From positions 1-36,610 of the forward strand of contig SUPR01000030.1 in assembly GCA_005191425.1 (NCBI GenBank): a DNA stretch of 36,610 bases. The letters run 5' to 3'. The notes beneath the pieces are model-generated. The model made no database searches. It was not told where the DNA came from and saw only the letters and a program-made list of their open reading frames with translations. This DNA is from Candidatus Helarchaeota ASGARD archaeon Hel_GB_B (lineage in GTDB: Archaea; Asgardarchaeota; Lokiarchaeia; Helarchaeales; HEL-GB-B). How positions within the stretch are numbered: position 1 is the first letter of the stretch; each line of letters begins with the position of its first letter. The position numbers and the translations under genes are program-made. Below are positions 23,701 through 32,106 of the stretch, one piece after another.

Positions 23701-25760
23701 AAATAACATAATTTAAAAAATTTGACCAAGTCGCTTTTTAATATTAATAATTTATAGTCAATAACATTATTTCTTTTATGTGATTTTGTACTGACTTTAA
23801 TAATACTCTGTATTCCAAGTAAATTTAATAAATCTCTTAAATTTAACAATAATCTTTTTGATTTTGATCGGATTCCAAGTACATTTCTCTTGTTTATTTT
23901 ACTTTTTCCTGAGAAATAACCTGAAATAAATCCCTGTAAGAAGGGTCTAGGTGCATAGAAAAAGAGTTCTGGAACGCTTTTAACACCATTAAAATAAAAA
24001 AGTTTCTTGAATACCTCCCTAATAACAACGGAACGATATTTTATAATGTTTTTGTACGTAGTATAACTTTTGAAATTTAGTTTAAAATCTTTTTCTAATT
24101 GTATTTTAATATCTTCATCGAAATATGATATGCTTATGCCATCCTTTTCTATCCGGCCATTTGCTAAAAATAATCCAAAAATTCTGCCCAGTGATTCAGT
24201 TAAACATAATTTGTCCAAGTCAATATTTTTTTGATTTCCTCTTAAAGTCCTATTTTTTTTATAATTAATTAAATTTTCAAGCTGATTTGTTCTTTTATTT
24301 AAGAGATCGGAAATTTCAATTAATTTGACTTCTTTAAAGGAGTCAATTTTCCTTGATATTGGTAAATAATCACCTAATTCAAGGTCAGACATATTTCTTA
24401 ATATTAACTTACCATTTTTTAAAGTAGTAAATGAATGGTTACCTGTCGCCTTAATTATAATACCTGATTGAAGTTTAATTTCATAAATTTCTAAACTTTT
24501 ATGTCTGCTTACTTCTAATATCTTGGAAATTTCTGGTCTAAAATAATCAAAATTAAATGATTGAGTATAAAAATCTTCTAGTCCTTTTAAGTCTAAAATT
24601 TCAGTGTCTTTATATTTAATTATTCGATTTTTATATTTACTTAATAAAGTGTCAACAAAATTACCGATTTTGTATTTTATTTTCCAATCATCAAGGGAAT
24701 TATTATAGAGGTAAATTTCTTCATTATAATGGACACTCTTACCAACTCCTGGATCGCCTACTAAAAGGACATGGATTTGACCTCTTCTTGTGGTGCCATC
24801 TTTTCTCAACCTAGATACACCCGAAAAAAGTTGTAATAAAACTGCCTCCTTAATTTCTTCAAGTCCATAAATTGAAGGTGCCACTGATTTAATTAATTTA
24901 CGGTATACCCACGGGTCATTTGCTAGTTGTTTTATTTCTTCTTCTTGTTCCGCCGTAATCTGTAAATTTTCTATTTCAACTTCTTGTTTCTCGATGTGAT
25001 TGATATCTATAAAGGTTTTAAAAATAGTTAATTTTCCTTGTTGAGATGATTCTTGCTTCGCTTTCAAAATTCCAACGATATTAACTCTATCGCCTGGCCT
25101 TGCTAAATCGACAATATCTTCTAATAAATAACCGTCCATAAATCTGGGCATTTGTCCAGGAGGTAGTTCTTCAGGTTTTTCTTGAACCCGGATTTTCTGC
25201 CAATCAATGTATGTAGATCGTTCTAATAACAATTTAAATGGGCCCTTTTTATTACATTGTGGACAAATTAATGGTTTTGTAAATTCATTATCTTCTTGGT
25301 CAACAGGAATTATTGCTTCATTACAACTTAAACACTTGAATACCCCTCGTATCATTAATGGGACTACTTTATTAACTCTTGTTAAAATACCACTTATTTG
25401 GATCAATTTGCCGATGTGATTTGCCCTAATTTTTCGCAGATTAATTCTATTGGTAGGTTCAAGATTTCTAAACCTAGCATGAAATTTGTCTACCTGGTAC
25501 GCATATTCTTCGCTAATTATTCTCAATCTGTGCTTTATCGCAAGTGATGCCATTTCAATATAAAATTCAGGAGATTCTAACAACTTTCTTGCCAATTCCG
25601 AATCAAATCTCAATAAATCATCATAATCAATTGTAAGCGAGATACTTGCACTTAATTCCATTTGTCCTATCATATCATCATATTTTCTAGAACCATTTTC
25701 ATCTATATAATCGCTAAAAAATGTTTCAAATCTGGCTACAATATCGGCAGAATCTTCCAT
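20718..25760 (-). CDS. mcm: MCM replicative helicase precursor with two inteins
   Basis: A 1680-aa precursor that becomes a 685-aa MCM after removal of two inteins, the normal archaeal size. MCM is the hexameric motor of the replication fork. The N-terminal domain has a zinc site (C143, C146, C166, C169). The AAA+ core has Walker A GDPGVGKS (335-342), Walker B LAAIDEFDKM and arginine-finger LSRFDL. A winged-helix domain ends the protein. Intein 1 splits Walker A between K341 and the following Ser; intein 2 lies after HESMEQL and before TVSIAKAGI. The helicase cannot bind ATP until both are spliced. The GINS gene 3 kb away would supply its partner. Confidence 0.96.
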   Translation of the reverse strand: MEDSADIVARFETFFSDYIDENGSRKYDDMIGQMELSASISLTIDYDDLLRFDSELARKLLESPEFYIEMASLAIKHRLRIISEEYAYQVDKFHARFRNLEPTNRINLRKIRANHIGKLIQISGILTRVNKVVPLMIRGVFKCLSCNEAIIPVDQEDNEFTKPLICPQCNKKGPFKLLLERSTYIDWQKIRVQEKPEELPPGQMPRFMDGYLLEDIVDLARPGDRVNIVGILKAKQESSQQGKLTIFKTFIDINHIEKQEVEIENLQITAEQEEEIKQLANDPWVYRKLIKSVAPSIYGLEEIKEAVLLQLFSGVSRLRKDGTTRRGQIHVLLVGDPGVGKSVHYNEEIYLYNNSLDDWKIKYKIGNFVDTLLSKYKNRIIKYKDTEILDLKGLEDFYTQSFNFDYFRPEISKILEVSRHKSLEIYEIKLQSGIIIKATGNHSFTTLKNGKLILRNMSDLELGDYLPISRKIDSFKEVKLIEISDLLNKRTNQLENLINYKKNRTLRGNQKNIDLDKLCLTESLGRIFGLFLANGRIEKDGISISYFDEDIKIQLEKDFKLNFKSYTTYKNIIKYRSVVIREVFKKLFYFNGVKSVPELFFYAPRPFLQGFISGYFSGKSKINKRNVLGIRSKSKRLLLNLRDLLNLLGIQSIIKVSTKSHKRNNVIDYKLLILKSDLVKFFKLCYFINNKEQKNLYLRVKREHHVYSYNKLNLLDTEINRTGISLGTIPQRFIQPKLLDFNNQKVLSECLGTILALKRCTHNLNKKYQDAKILGTSINKNVFWDKIISITKLENEFEYVYDIGTENNHFILANGHVIFHNSQILKSAALIAPRGIYTSGKGTSAAGLTASVLRDKDTGNLSLEAGVLVLADQGLAAIDEFDKMRPEDRISIHESMEQLCFHPNTEILLIDGRKIKIGEFIDDAIESRPKEVVKGINCEILPFQDIGLYTTDFEQIYKSRINRLSRHIAPSNFYKIEFSNGRSIIVTPEHPVFKLNGLNIDCVKAENCSIGDYIPAPRYLPNSTKPIALDHNFITKLQVKKEPNLLTLEVAELVGHFFTSGNLNSDISTQIQFSNLSKNIINEVARLLNDLFGIIPIQKLNLIDYTVVYYDSYDLYYWFKINFPELMDNNNKRVPSKILGASKEIAKSFLTATFRTIGEIFEQKIYFVCQKKVICEDLQDLLLKLGISSYIKFENRRHKLFISPCSLQKFVQEIFLQFDQKEPQTPALKDIFYDQFKYDTIPVPIENLITKITEKICSNSSTLSKFTGINKPKMTKELALKLLNEAVNKLYKIQQKLKKLLNTPYSSSSYLNLKPEISLIVNNLIPNSELIENINQNNDNCLNKDNIDILIKKIEKTIGSVKSVQKLIKSDIKFLKIVDIQKIKNEEEYFTPWVYDITIEPNHNFVSHGVILHNTVSIAKAGIIATLNSRTSILAAANPFQGRYDPYKTVAENIKKLPPTILSRFDLIFLIRDQPSPTNDERMANFILSSEETPQEPPIDHELLKNYIYYAKKNCKPRITKEAIEVIKQFYLQTRIAGADPETPIPITARYLEALIRLAEARAKVLLHEEVTAEDAQSVIQLMTYSLGQVGIDQETGVSDIDAIETGITTTHRRRLDQINQLIRELTERKGGQAVSIEEIKEAASRLRISEEQVESELNTLRMHGVLYQPKEGYYKIIED
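21519..23063 (-). mobile_element. intein 2 in MCM (515 aa)
   Basis: This intein starts with Cys (CFHPNTEILLIDG), has the block B TPEHPVF and ends with VYDITIEPNHNFVSHG and VILHN, followed by Thr as the +1 residue. It therefore has everything for class 1 splicing. The endonuclease region is recognisable (VAELVGHFFTSGNL near intein residues 151-164, SFLTATFRTIGE near 249-260), but the acidic catalytic residues of both LAGLIDADG helices are replaced by S and by R/T. An unusually long stretch of about 130 residues separates the endonuclease region from the C-terminal splicing block. Confidence 0.93.
23298..24737 (-). mobile_element. intein 1 in MCM (480 aa)
   Basis: This intein starts with Ser (SVHYNEEIYLYNN), has the block B ATGNHSFTT and ends with FEYVYDIGTENNHFILANGH and VIFHN, with Ser at +1. 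It sits inside the P-loop. LAGLIDADG helix 1 (RIFGLFLANGRI, intein residues 185-196) has N where the catalytic D is expected. Helix 2 (FISGYFSGKS, 270-279) has S and K instead of D and D. DNA cutting is therefore probably lost while splicing must be retained, since mcm is essential. Confidence 0.93.
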
Positions 25761-26389
25761 TTCTCAATACCTCATTTGAACCTTATTGGTTATTCAAAAT
25801 TTAAATAATTTGGAGACTTATTTAAAAATAAAAACTTAAAATTTAGTCTAAAATTAGTTATTTAAGTTATTTTTATTTATTTCTACTTAAATCCATTAAT
25901 GATATACCACAAAATTTTTAATAAACATAGTATATAAAAGAAATTTCGATATAAATTAAAAATTAGAATTTCTATATTTTTAAATTGGACGAATTAGAAT
26001 TTTGTCGATTAAAAAGTATTAATATAATTCATTAAATCATGGACTTAAATTAAAAATTTATAAAATTTTTTATATCCTCATAAATTTTATAGTTTAATCT
26101 TGGCTATTCTTGTATTATAACCAAAATAATTATTTAACAAATAGTTTTTATTGCCCCCAACTTATTAAATTTAAAGTGAACAGTTAAATTTTTTTGCTAC
26201 ATTAAGTGTTTAAGATATTTTTAAATTAAAAATAAAATCGTAAATTTTATGAGTTGTCTGGCTTTTTTAGTAAAAATTTTAACAACCTAATTTTGAAATT
26301 TAACGTCATATAGTGTCTTAAAATGAAATATTAACTTCAAGCTACACATTTTAAATTTAAAAATAAATTTTTTGGTTGCAATAAAATAA
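25761..26389. other. AT-rich region, promoter side of mcm, no gene seen
   Basis: About 630 bases upstream of mcm with stops in all frames, very low GC and no clear repeat. A 33-codon plus-strand frame follows at 26390-26491 (MVASTISRILLNRIKNYLLN, then FLDAFSVDELRSI). It begins directly after a stop and has no ribosome site; it has amphipathic helix character but cannot be called with confidence. Confidence 0.45.
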
Positions 26390-26503
26390 ATGGTCGCAAG
26401 TACTATTTCAAGAATATTATTGAATAGAATAAAGAACTATCTACTTAATTTTTTGGATGCATTTTCAGTTGATGAACTGAGATCAATCTAAACAATAGAT
26501 TTT

Positions 26504-26857
26504 TTATAATTGTGACGCGTTTTGGATCAATCCTTGGTTTAATTGCTTGGCCACTGAAAGATCAATGTTCGGTATTATCTTTTGGATCTTTTCAATAGTG
26601 CTATTAATCCCTAACTTTTGTAAGTCTTTAAATTGTTTAAACTCTATTTTAGCAACTAATTTCTTTGAACTTGACCCATTTTGAATATATAGCTGTAGTT
26701 TATCTTCCAATGGTTCTACCCAAATTTTTATTTTTTCCTGTTCTTTTTTCATTTCTTTGAATTTATTTTGAAATTTTTCATCGTCTAAAGTAAAAATTTC
26801 ATCATCTTCATCAAAAATCTCTTCGTCTATTGTTTCATTATTTAAATTCACTGTCAT
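26504..26857 (-). CDS. hypothetical acidic protein
   Basis: A 117-aa protein of no family known to me. Residues 1-30 are very acidic (NETIDEEIFDEDDEIFTLDD), followed by a lysine/glutamate-rich helix (KFQNKFKEMKKEQEKIK), a beta-like piece (IWVEPLEDKLQLYIQNGSSS), then KKLVAKIEFKQFKDLQKLGI and a helical C terminus. Composition and length support a real gene. It lies upstream of mcm in the same direction but 0.7 kb away, so it is probably its own unit. Confidence 0.6.
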   Translation of the reverse strand: MTVNLNNETIDEEIFDEDDEIFTLDDEKFQNKFKEMKKEQEKIKIWVEPLEDKLQLYIQNGSSSKKLVAKIEFKQFKDLQKLGINSTIEKIQKIIPNIDLSVAKQLNQGLIQNASQL

Positions 26858-27462
26858 TTCCTCATTTAAATTAATTTCTAATTTAAATTTGTTTTAAAAT
26901 ATAGCATTAAAAAATTGTTTCCAATATTTTTCACTAGCAGATTATATAAAAATCTTTCTTCAAATATTTAGCCATTTTAGATGAAATGTATATTTTATGG
27001 GCATAAATATCCATATAATTCTTCAAGTTATGCATGTTATATTCCGTCAAATTTCTAATATGAATTTGAAAATCATATATTATTCTTTTTTTTACTCAAA
27101 CTTAAATTCTTTTTGGAGATTTTTAATTTTGCTTAATTATCGGGTTTTCTCCAATATTTTCAGAATAATTAGATGAATAGAGTAAAATGCTTTTATTTTT
27201 AAATTTTTTGTTTAAAAAATGATTTACTCTTACAAAATTTAATATATTTAATTGACAATAAATTATCAATAATTTAAGGAATAATTTCTTATAATTTTAA
27301 TGGAAATTTTTAGATAAAAATTTAGAGTTAATAATAATTTCTTTTTTATTACTCAATTTTTATTTGGGATTTACAAAACAATTATTTTATAAAACCTATA
27401 AACTAATCCGGGGATTTTTATTGAACCTTCAAAACCCGCCTAATTGATTGATCTTTTAACAA
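26858..27462. other. AT-rich region, no gene seen
   Basis: About 600 bases with no open frame above background on either strand and no recognisable RNA or repeat. It separates two minus-strand genes. Confidence 0.5.
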
Positions 27463-27615
27463 TTATTCAGGTGGAAATAATATTTTATATGCCTCTTTAT
27501 ATGTTAAATTAAATTCTTTAGCCACTAATTTTATAGCAGTTTTGAAGTCATTAGACTTTAGATATTCGTTAAATTTCAAAAGACATTTATTCCAAAATTC
27601 TTTATTTTTCTCCAT
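27463..27615 (-). CDS. 50-aa small protein, unknown function
   Basis: A minus-strand ATG frame encodes a complete 50-aa protein that begins MEKNKEFWNKCLLKFNEYLK and ends LFPPE. Its middle, KTAIKLVAKEFNLTYKEAYKI, reads like the helix-turn-helix tail of several regulators and enzymes (pattern A...VA..F.L...EAY..). The codons look coding, unlike the flanking AT-rich DNA. It is too short for most gene callers. No operon partner is adjacent; the divergent gene at 27796 starts 180 bases away. Confidence 0.55.
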   Translation of the reverse strand: MEKNKEFWNKCLLKFNEYLKSNDFKTAIKLVAKEFNLTYKEAYKILFPPE

Positions 27616-27795
27616 ATTCTAACTCATCATATCTCATTTTTCTTTTATACATGAAGTAAACATTAATTTAATAAAAATATAAAATATGTTAAATTATTTT
27701 ATAAAATATGTTTAAATTATTTTTATTATAAGAAAATCTTTATTTTAGAATTATTATAAGTAGCTATCAATTGTATATTATTGGTGTAAATTAAC

Positions 27796-28710
27796 TTGGA
27801 TAAAAAACAAGTATTGACTCAAATCTTGAATGAAGTTAAAAATTTAAATTTGAATAATTTAATGATAATTAGGACAAACGGGAATTTATTGGCTAACAAT
27901 TTTCCTGAGCGGGCTAAAATTTATATTAAAAATATTATAAATAAATATAAGAACATTCCCGTAAACAATTATGTAAGGGCGAATGTTGCCAATAATTTAA
28001 ATTTAATTCTCTACAAAATAAGTACCAATATTTTTCTCGTCTGTCTTACAGTTGAAGATGAAAATAAGGTTGTAAATATTTTTAAGACGATTTCTAAGAA
28101 ATTCAACTATATATTGTATGAATTATATAATGGTACACAAAATAAAAATAGGCCGCCAGTTTCTAAATTTATTAAATATATTATATTTTCACAAGCTGGC
28201 GATTTAGGACCTACACCTGTAGCTTGGGATCCTAGTAATATTGATGACCAAGAAAAATTTGAAATTTCTGCTAAATCCATACTTGTACTCAGTGCTGGTT
28301 TAGACCAAACCAATCGTACTTCTATGGACCACACTACTTCAATAATCCCATTTACCAACTTAAATTGTATTGGGCTTGTTTATACTTTTTCTATTCCATC
28401 TTATCAAGCTCGAGGAAATAGTCTTGATGCAGCGATTAGTGTTCTTGTCCACAAACAATTTAAAAAGTTGCTCTTAAATAAGCTTGAACAGATCGAGACT
28501 GAATTATATGAGATTACAAGACATATCATTTCTGGTGAAAATCCCTCAAAATTACTCATTATATTGAGACAAAGTATTGAACAAATTCTATCTAAAACTG
28601 ATAATCTTCAAACACATACTCAAACTTTAACTAATAATTTAAAACAAATTATGATGTCCGAAATCAAAAAAATTCAAGAGAAAAAGCCATATTCTACCCT
28701 TCTGTATTAA
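27796..28710 (+). CDS. Roadblock/longin-like two-domain protein
   Basis: A 304-aa protein from a TTG start. Residues 1-105 look roadblock-like: LNNLMIIRTNGNLLANNFPE, VANNLNLILYKISTNIFLVC and then VNIFKTISKKFNYILYELYN. Residues of about 125-235 form a second alpha/beta unit that begins YIIFSQAGDLGPTPVAWDPS and continues with SAKSILVLSAGLDQTNRTSM and LNCIGLVYTFSIPSYQARGN, which recalls longin-like modules of Asgard proteins. A helical C-terminal part (residues 225-295) is probably coiled coil. It may regulate small GTPases. Both domain calls are by pattern without invariant residues. The GINS gene follows after 45 bases and may be co-transcribed. Confidence 0.5.
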   Translation: MDKKQVLTQILNEVKNLNLNNLMIIRTNGNLLANNFPERAKIYIKNIINKYKNIPVNNYVRANVANNLNLILYKISTNIFLVCLTVEDENKVVNIFKTISKKFNYILYELYNGTQNKNRPPVSKFIKYIIFSQAGDLGPTPVAWDPSNIDDQEKFEISAKSILVLSAGLDQTNRTSMDHTTSIIPFTNLNCIGLVYTFSIPSYQARGNSLDAAISVLVHKQFKKLLLNKLEQIETELYEITRHIISGENPSKLLIILRQSIEQILSKTDNLQTHTQTLTNNLKQIMMSEIKKIQEKKPYSTLLY

Positions 28711-28755
28711 ATTTTTTATTGAATAAATTAATTTTTTATCGTGATGTGATTTTTA

Positions 28756-29313
28756 ATGAATAATTTTATTTTTAAATGGCAGAACCGCCCGGTTAATGTT
28801 AAATTTCTAAAAGACCTACCTGAAATTTCTTTATTTCTATCTAAGTTTGGTCCTTTCAAAAAAGACGAAGATGCAAAAGTACCATACTGGATGGCAAAAA
28901 TATTATACCAAGAACATGTCATCCAGTTTATTGACCCAATTTATTATGATATAGATGAGTTGTTAAAACTTGAACGAATTGAACAAGAAGACACCAGAAT
29001 TCATAATATTGACAAAGAGTTTTATGTTAAAATAAAAGAAACTTTTTCACAATTACTTAATGAAATCAAAAATATGGACAAATTCTCGATTAATACTAAA
29101 TATATACAAAAACAAGAACGTATGGAGTCTCTCTTTATTGATATATTTTCTCGTAGACTTTACAAAATCCTTCGTATCGCCAGTAAAGGTGCTAACCAAT
29201 CACAATATCTCGACAACTTTACTGGTGAAGAATTACTTCTTTATAACCAGCTTCAAAAAATTATTAAAAGTTGGACTGAAGATTTTATAGAAATCAATAA
29301 AAAGAAATATTGA
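28756..29313 (+). CDS. GINS complex subunit, Gins23-like
   Basis: A 185-aa protein of the archaeal GINS family, which joins MCM and the Cdc45/GAN-type factor in the replicative helicase. The N-terminal part (FKWQNRPVNVKFLKDLPEIS, then FGPFKKDEDAKVPYWMAKIL and YQEHVIQFID) matches the small B domain with its GPF.....VP.W.A..L signature. The rest is helical (A domain), ending with TGEELLLYNQLQKIIKSWTE. A B-before-A order is that of Gins23 (Psf2/Psf3) rather than Gins51. The gene lies 3 kb from mcm, on the other strand. Confidence 0.72.
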   Translation: MNNFIFKWQNRPVNVKFLKDLPEISLFLSKFGPFKKDEDAKVPYWMAKILYQEHVIQFIDPIYYDIDELLKLERIEQEDTRIHNIDKEFYVKIKETFSQLLNEIKNMDKFSINTKYIQKQERMESLFIDIFSRRLYKILRIASKGANQSQYLDNFTGEELLLYNQLQKIIKSWTEDFIEINKKKY

Positions 29314-29348
29314 TTTATTATTATTGTTTTTATTCAGTTTCTTTAGTC

Positions 29349-29380
29349 GATTAAATTAAATTAAATTAATTTATTTAATC
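29349..29380. promoter_or_regulatory. inverted repeat before the shikimate operon
   Basis: GATTAAAT (29349-29356) and ATTTAATC (29373-29380) are perfect eight-base inverted arms with a 16-base spacer built of TTAAA units. They lie 20-60 bases before the first gene of the operon, where an operator or promoter would be expected. AT-rich composition makes chance pairing possible. Confidence 0.3.
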
Positions 29381-29412
29381 TTATTACATTAAACTATGAG
29401 GATATTTTGATA

Positions 29413-30198
29413 ATGAACGGAAAAATTGCACGGCTGAGAAGAATCAGCCGGAATAATAAGTATTTAATAATTCCAATGGACCATGGAGTAACCGTCGGGC
29501 CATTACCTGGTCTGATTGATATTGAAAAAACTATTGCTCAAGTTTCTGAATCTGCAACTGCTGTCCTCCTTCATAAAGGAGTAATTCGAGCATTAAAAGC
29601 TATTCCAGACATTGGTATCATTATGCATCTATCGGGCAGTACTGTCTTGAGTACCGAACCTAACTGGAAAGTCCAAGTGGGCTCTGTCGAAGAGGCTATT
29701 AGATTAGGCGTCGATGCAATTTCTATTCATATTAATTTAGGCAATGCACGTGAGTCCTATATGCTTCAACATATTGGAGAAATCTCTGAGAAATGCGATT
29801 TATGGCAAATACCACTTATAAGTATGATCTATCCACGTGGGGAAAATATTAAAGACCCTTATTCTCCTGAAATTCTGGCACACGTAGTCCGGTTAGGTGC
29901 TGAGCTGGGCTCTGATATAATCAAAACATATTATACCGGGGATCCAAATACTTTTGAAAAAGTCATTGAGGCGAGCTTTAAACCTGTTATAGTTGCTGGT
30001 GGCCCAAAAACAGAAACTGAACAAGAATTCTTGGAAATGATTAAAGGTGCTACTGATGCCGGTGTATCTGGTGTTGCTATCGGTAGAAATGTCTTTAGTA
30101 GCAATAATCCTGCAGCTATGGTCAAAGCAATATCTTCGATTCTTTATGATAATTTTTCTGTTAAGGAAGCACTTGAGTTTATTAAAAATCCTTCGTAA
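29413..30198 (+). CDS. aroA': 2-amino-3,7-dideoxy-D-threo-hept-6-ulosonate synthase
   Basis: A class I aldolase-like enzyme of about 261 aa (DhnA/FbaB family) that makes the seven-carbon precursor ADH from aspartate semialdehyde and a hexulose phosphate, the archaeal replacement for DAHP synthase. Visible are IIPMDHGVTVGPLPGLIDIE, SISIHINLG-like barrel strands, LISMIYPRGENI, the Schiff-base lysine in DIIKTYYTGDP and the phosphate-binding end GVSGVAIGRNVF. A TTG at 29407 is an alternative start, with GAGG five bases before it. It is the first gene of the operon and is followed after 23 bases by the enzyme that uses its product. The DhnA family also includes fructose-bisphosphate aldolases, but this context settles the call. 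Confidence 0.92.
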   Translation: MNGKIARLRRISRNNKYLIIPMDHGVTVGPLPGLIDIEKTIAQVSESATAVLLHKGVIRALKAIPDIGIIMHLSGSTVLSTEPNWKVQVGSVEEAIRLGVDAISIHINLGNARESYMLQHIGEISEKCDLWQIPLISMIYPRGENIKDPYSPEILAHVVRLGAELGSDIIKTYYTGDPNTFEKVIEASFKPVIVAGGPKTETEQEFLEMIKGATDAGVSGVAIGRNVFSSNNPAAMVKAISSILYDNFSVKEALEFIKNPS

Positions 30199-30221
30199 CA
30201 AAATATTGAAGTGGAGTTCTC

Positions 30222-31292
30222 ATGAAAAAAATCATTTTAAGATTAAAAGGTCCCTGGGAATTTGTGAAACAAATAGCCTCTGAAGCTATAATTAACGGAT
30301 TAAATCATTTTATTGCTGACTCTGAAATCATTCCTAAAATTAGAGAGTTTGGGAATTCTCATATTTATTCTTATTCAGACCAAAACGCACCTGATTTTAT
30401 CATTAAAAAGGTCAGTTCAAATGGTGCATTACCCGAAAATTTTTTACCGAATTTTGGACTTGAAATGGAGATTAAAAATAAAGATGATGAACTATACATT
30501 TATAAAATTGCTAGAAAATCTCCTGATTTTATTATCGTTCACGCACTTGATTGGATGGTAATACCACTTGAAAATCTTATTGCTAATTTACATAATTTTG
30601 ATATTAATTTATATGCAGAAGCTCATAGTATCGATGAAATTAAACTTGCATTTGAGATCCTTGAATTAGGGACTGATGGTGTTGTTTTTACCCCTGATAA
30701 TGTCAATGATATTTCTAAAATTAAAGACCTCATTAAGTCTAAAATATCATTACAGCTTTCTGTTGCTAAGGTCATAGAGAAAAAGGAAGTAGGGACTGGA
30801 GATCGAGTTTGTATTGATACCTGTTCTCTTCTGAAACCTGGAGAGGGTATGCTGATAGGGTCTCAGTCAAGAGGTATGTTTTTAATTCATGGCGAAACTA
30901 TTGAAACTGAATTTGTAGCATCGCGTCCATTTAGAGTTAATGCTGGTTCTGTATCTGCTTACATTCTTTTACCTAATGGTAAAACTCAATATCTATCTGA
31001 AATCGAAACCGGGTCTGAAGTCCTAATTGTTAACTCTGATGGGTCTTGTAGGACTGCTATTGTTGGTAGGTCTAAAATAGAAAGCCGTCCTATGATGTTA
31101 ATTAAAGCTCAGATTAATAATGACACTCTTAAAACAATTGTCCAAAATGCTGAAACTATTCGACTTGTTTCAAAAGATGGCACTCCTATTTCTATCTCTA
31201 AACTTCAACCTAATGATGAGATTCTTGTCTATTATACTGCAGGTGGAAGACATTTTGGAACCTTAATAAATGAAACCATTATTGAAAAATGA
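30222..31292 (+). CDS. aroB': 3-dehydroquinate synthase II
   Basis: A 356-aa archaeal enzyme that oxidatively deaminates and cyclises ADH to 3-dehydroquinate, using NAD+. It is unrelated to bacterial AroB. Typical are the N-terminal barrel-like half (FIIVHALDWMVIPLENLIAN, DGVVFTPDNVNDI) and the conserved block VGTGDRVCIDTCSLLKPGEG, MLIGSQSRGMFLIHGETIET and FVASRPFRVNAGSVSAYI. The C-terminal beta domain ends GGRHFGTLINETIIEK. Its stop overlaps the start of aroD by four bases (ATGA), so translation is probably coupled. GTGGAG precedes the ATG. Confidence 0.94.
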   Translation: MKKIILRLKGPWEFVKQIASEAIINGLNHFIADSEIIPKIREFGNSHIYSYSDQNAPDFIIKKVSSNGALPENFLPNFGLEMEIKNKDDELYIYKIARKSPDFIIVHALDWMVIPLENLIANLHNFDINLYAEAHSIDEIKLAFEILELGTDGVVFTPDNVNDISKIKDLIKSKISLQLSVAKVIEKKEVGTGDRVCIDTCSLLKPGEGMLIGSQSRGMFLIHGETIETEFVASRPFRVNAGSVSAYILLPNGKTQYLSEIETGSEVLIVNSDGSCRTAIVGRSKIESRPMMLIKAQINNDTLKTIVQNAETIRLVSKDGTPISISKLQPNDEILVYYTAGGRHFGTLINETIIEK

Positions 31293-31996
31293 TCGCAATG
31301 ATTTGTGTTTCAATTGCAAACAATAATGTCAAAGATATGATTGAAAATGCTAAAAAAGCGATCAAACTTGGTGCTAATTTTTTAGAGTTTCGGCTTGATT
31401 ACCTTCAAGATATTTCGCCTAATACACTGTCAGAACTTAAACCATTATCTCAGCAATCGATACCTATAGTTTTTACATGCCGTAAGGCTTCTGAAGGTGC
31501 TCATTTTAAAATAGATGAACCAACCAGACTTAAAATTATTGAAAATCTAGTGTCATTACACCCCGATTTTGTTGATTTAGAGATTAATATAAATAAAAAT
31601 AAACTCTCTCAATTAATTTCATTATTCCACAAGCACGACATTAAAATTATTCTTTCTTACCATAATTTCAAAAATACGCCACCCCTCAACAAATTAGACC
31701 CTATTATTAGTTCTATGTTTTCTTTAAAACCAGAAGTTATTAAAATTGTACTAATGGCTAACAACAAATTTGATAATCTTACCGCTTTTAATATATTAGA
31801 AAAATATTCCACTAATTACTATGAGATTATTTCATTTTGTATGGGCTCTAAAGGTACTATATCCCGGTTATTATGTCCTTTTCTGGGCTCAAAATTCACT
31901 TTTGCTTCTCTCGATAATCCAACTGCTCCTGGCCAAATCTCAATCTCCCAGATGAAAAAAATATATAAAATACTTATCCCTCTAATAACCACTTAA
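31289..31996 (+). CDS. aroD: 3-dehydroquinate dehydratase, type I
   Basis: A 235-aa class I enzyme that removes water from 3-dehydroquinate through a Schiff base. The barrel motifs are present: ICVSIAN at the first strand, ANFLEFRLDYL with the substrate-binding E and R, IVFTCRKASEGAHF, catalytic His in IILSYHNFKNTP, catalytic Lys in EVIKIVLMAN, and the end FCMGSKGTISRLLCPFLGSK with SLDNPTAPGQIS. It overlaps aroB' by four bases. A gap of 110 bases to aroE is the largest in the operon. Confidence 0.95.
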   Translation: MIAMICVSIANNNVKDMIENAKKAIKLGANFLEFRLDYLQDISPNTLSELKPLSQQSIPIVFTCRKASEGAHFKIDEPTRLKIIENLVSLHPDFVDLEININKNKLSQLISLFHKHDIKIILSYHNFKNTPPLNKLDPIISSMFSLKPEVIKIVLMANNKFDNLTAFNILEKYSTNYYEIISFCMGSKGTISRLLCPFLGSKFTFASLDNPTAPGQISISQMKKIYKILIPLITT

Positions 31997-32106
31997 AATT
32001 TTAAACATCATTATTTATATTTTCAATATGACTTATCTTAATAATATCTTTAAATTTCAATAATTAAATCAATCTATATTTCATCTTAAAACTCCGAGGT
32101 GAACTC

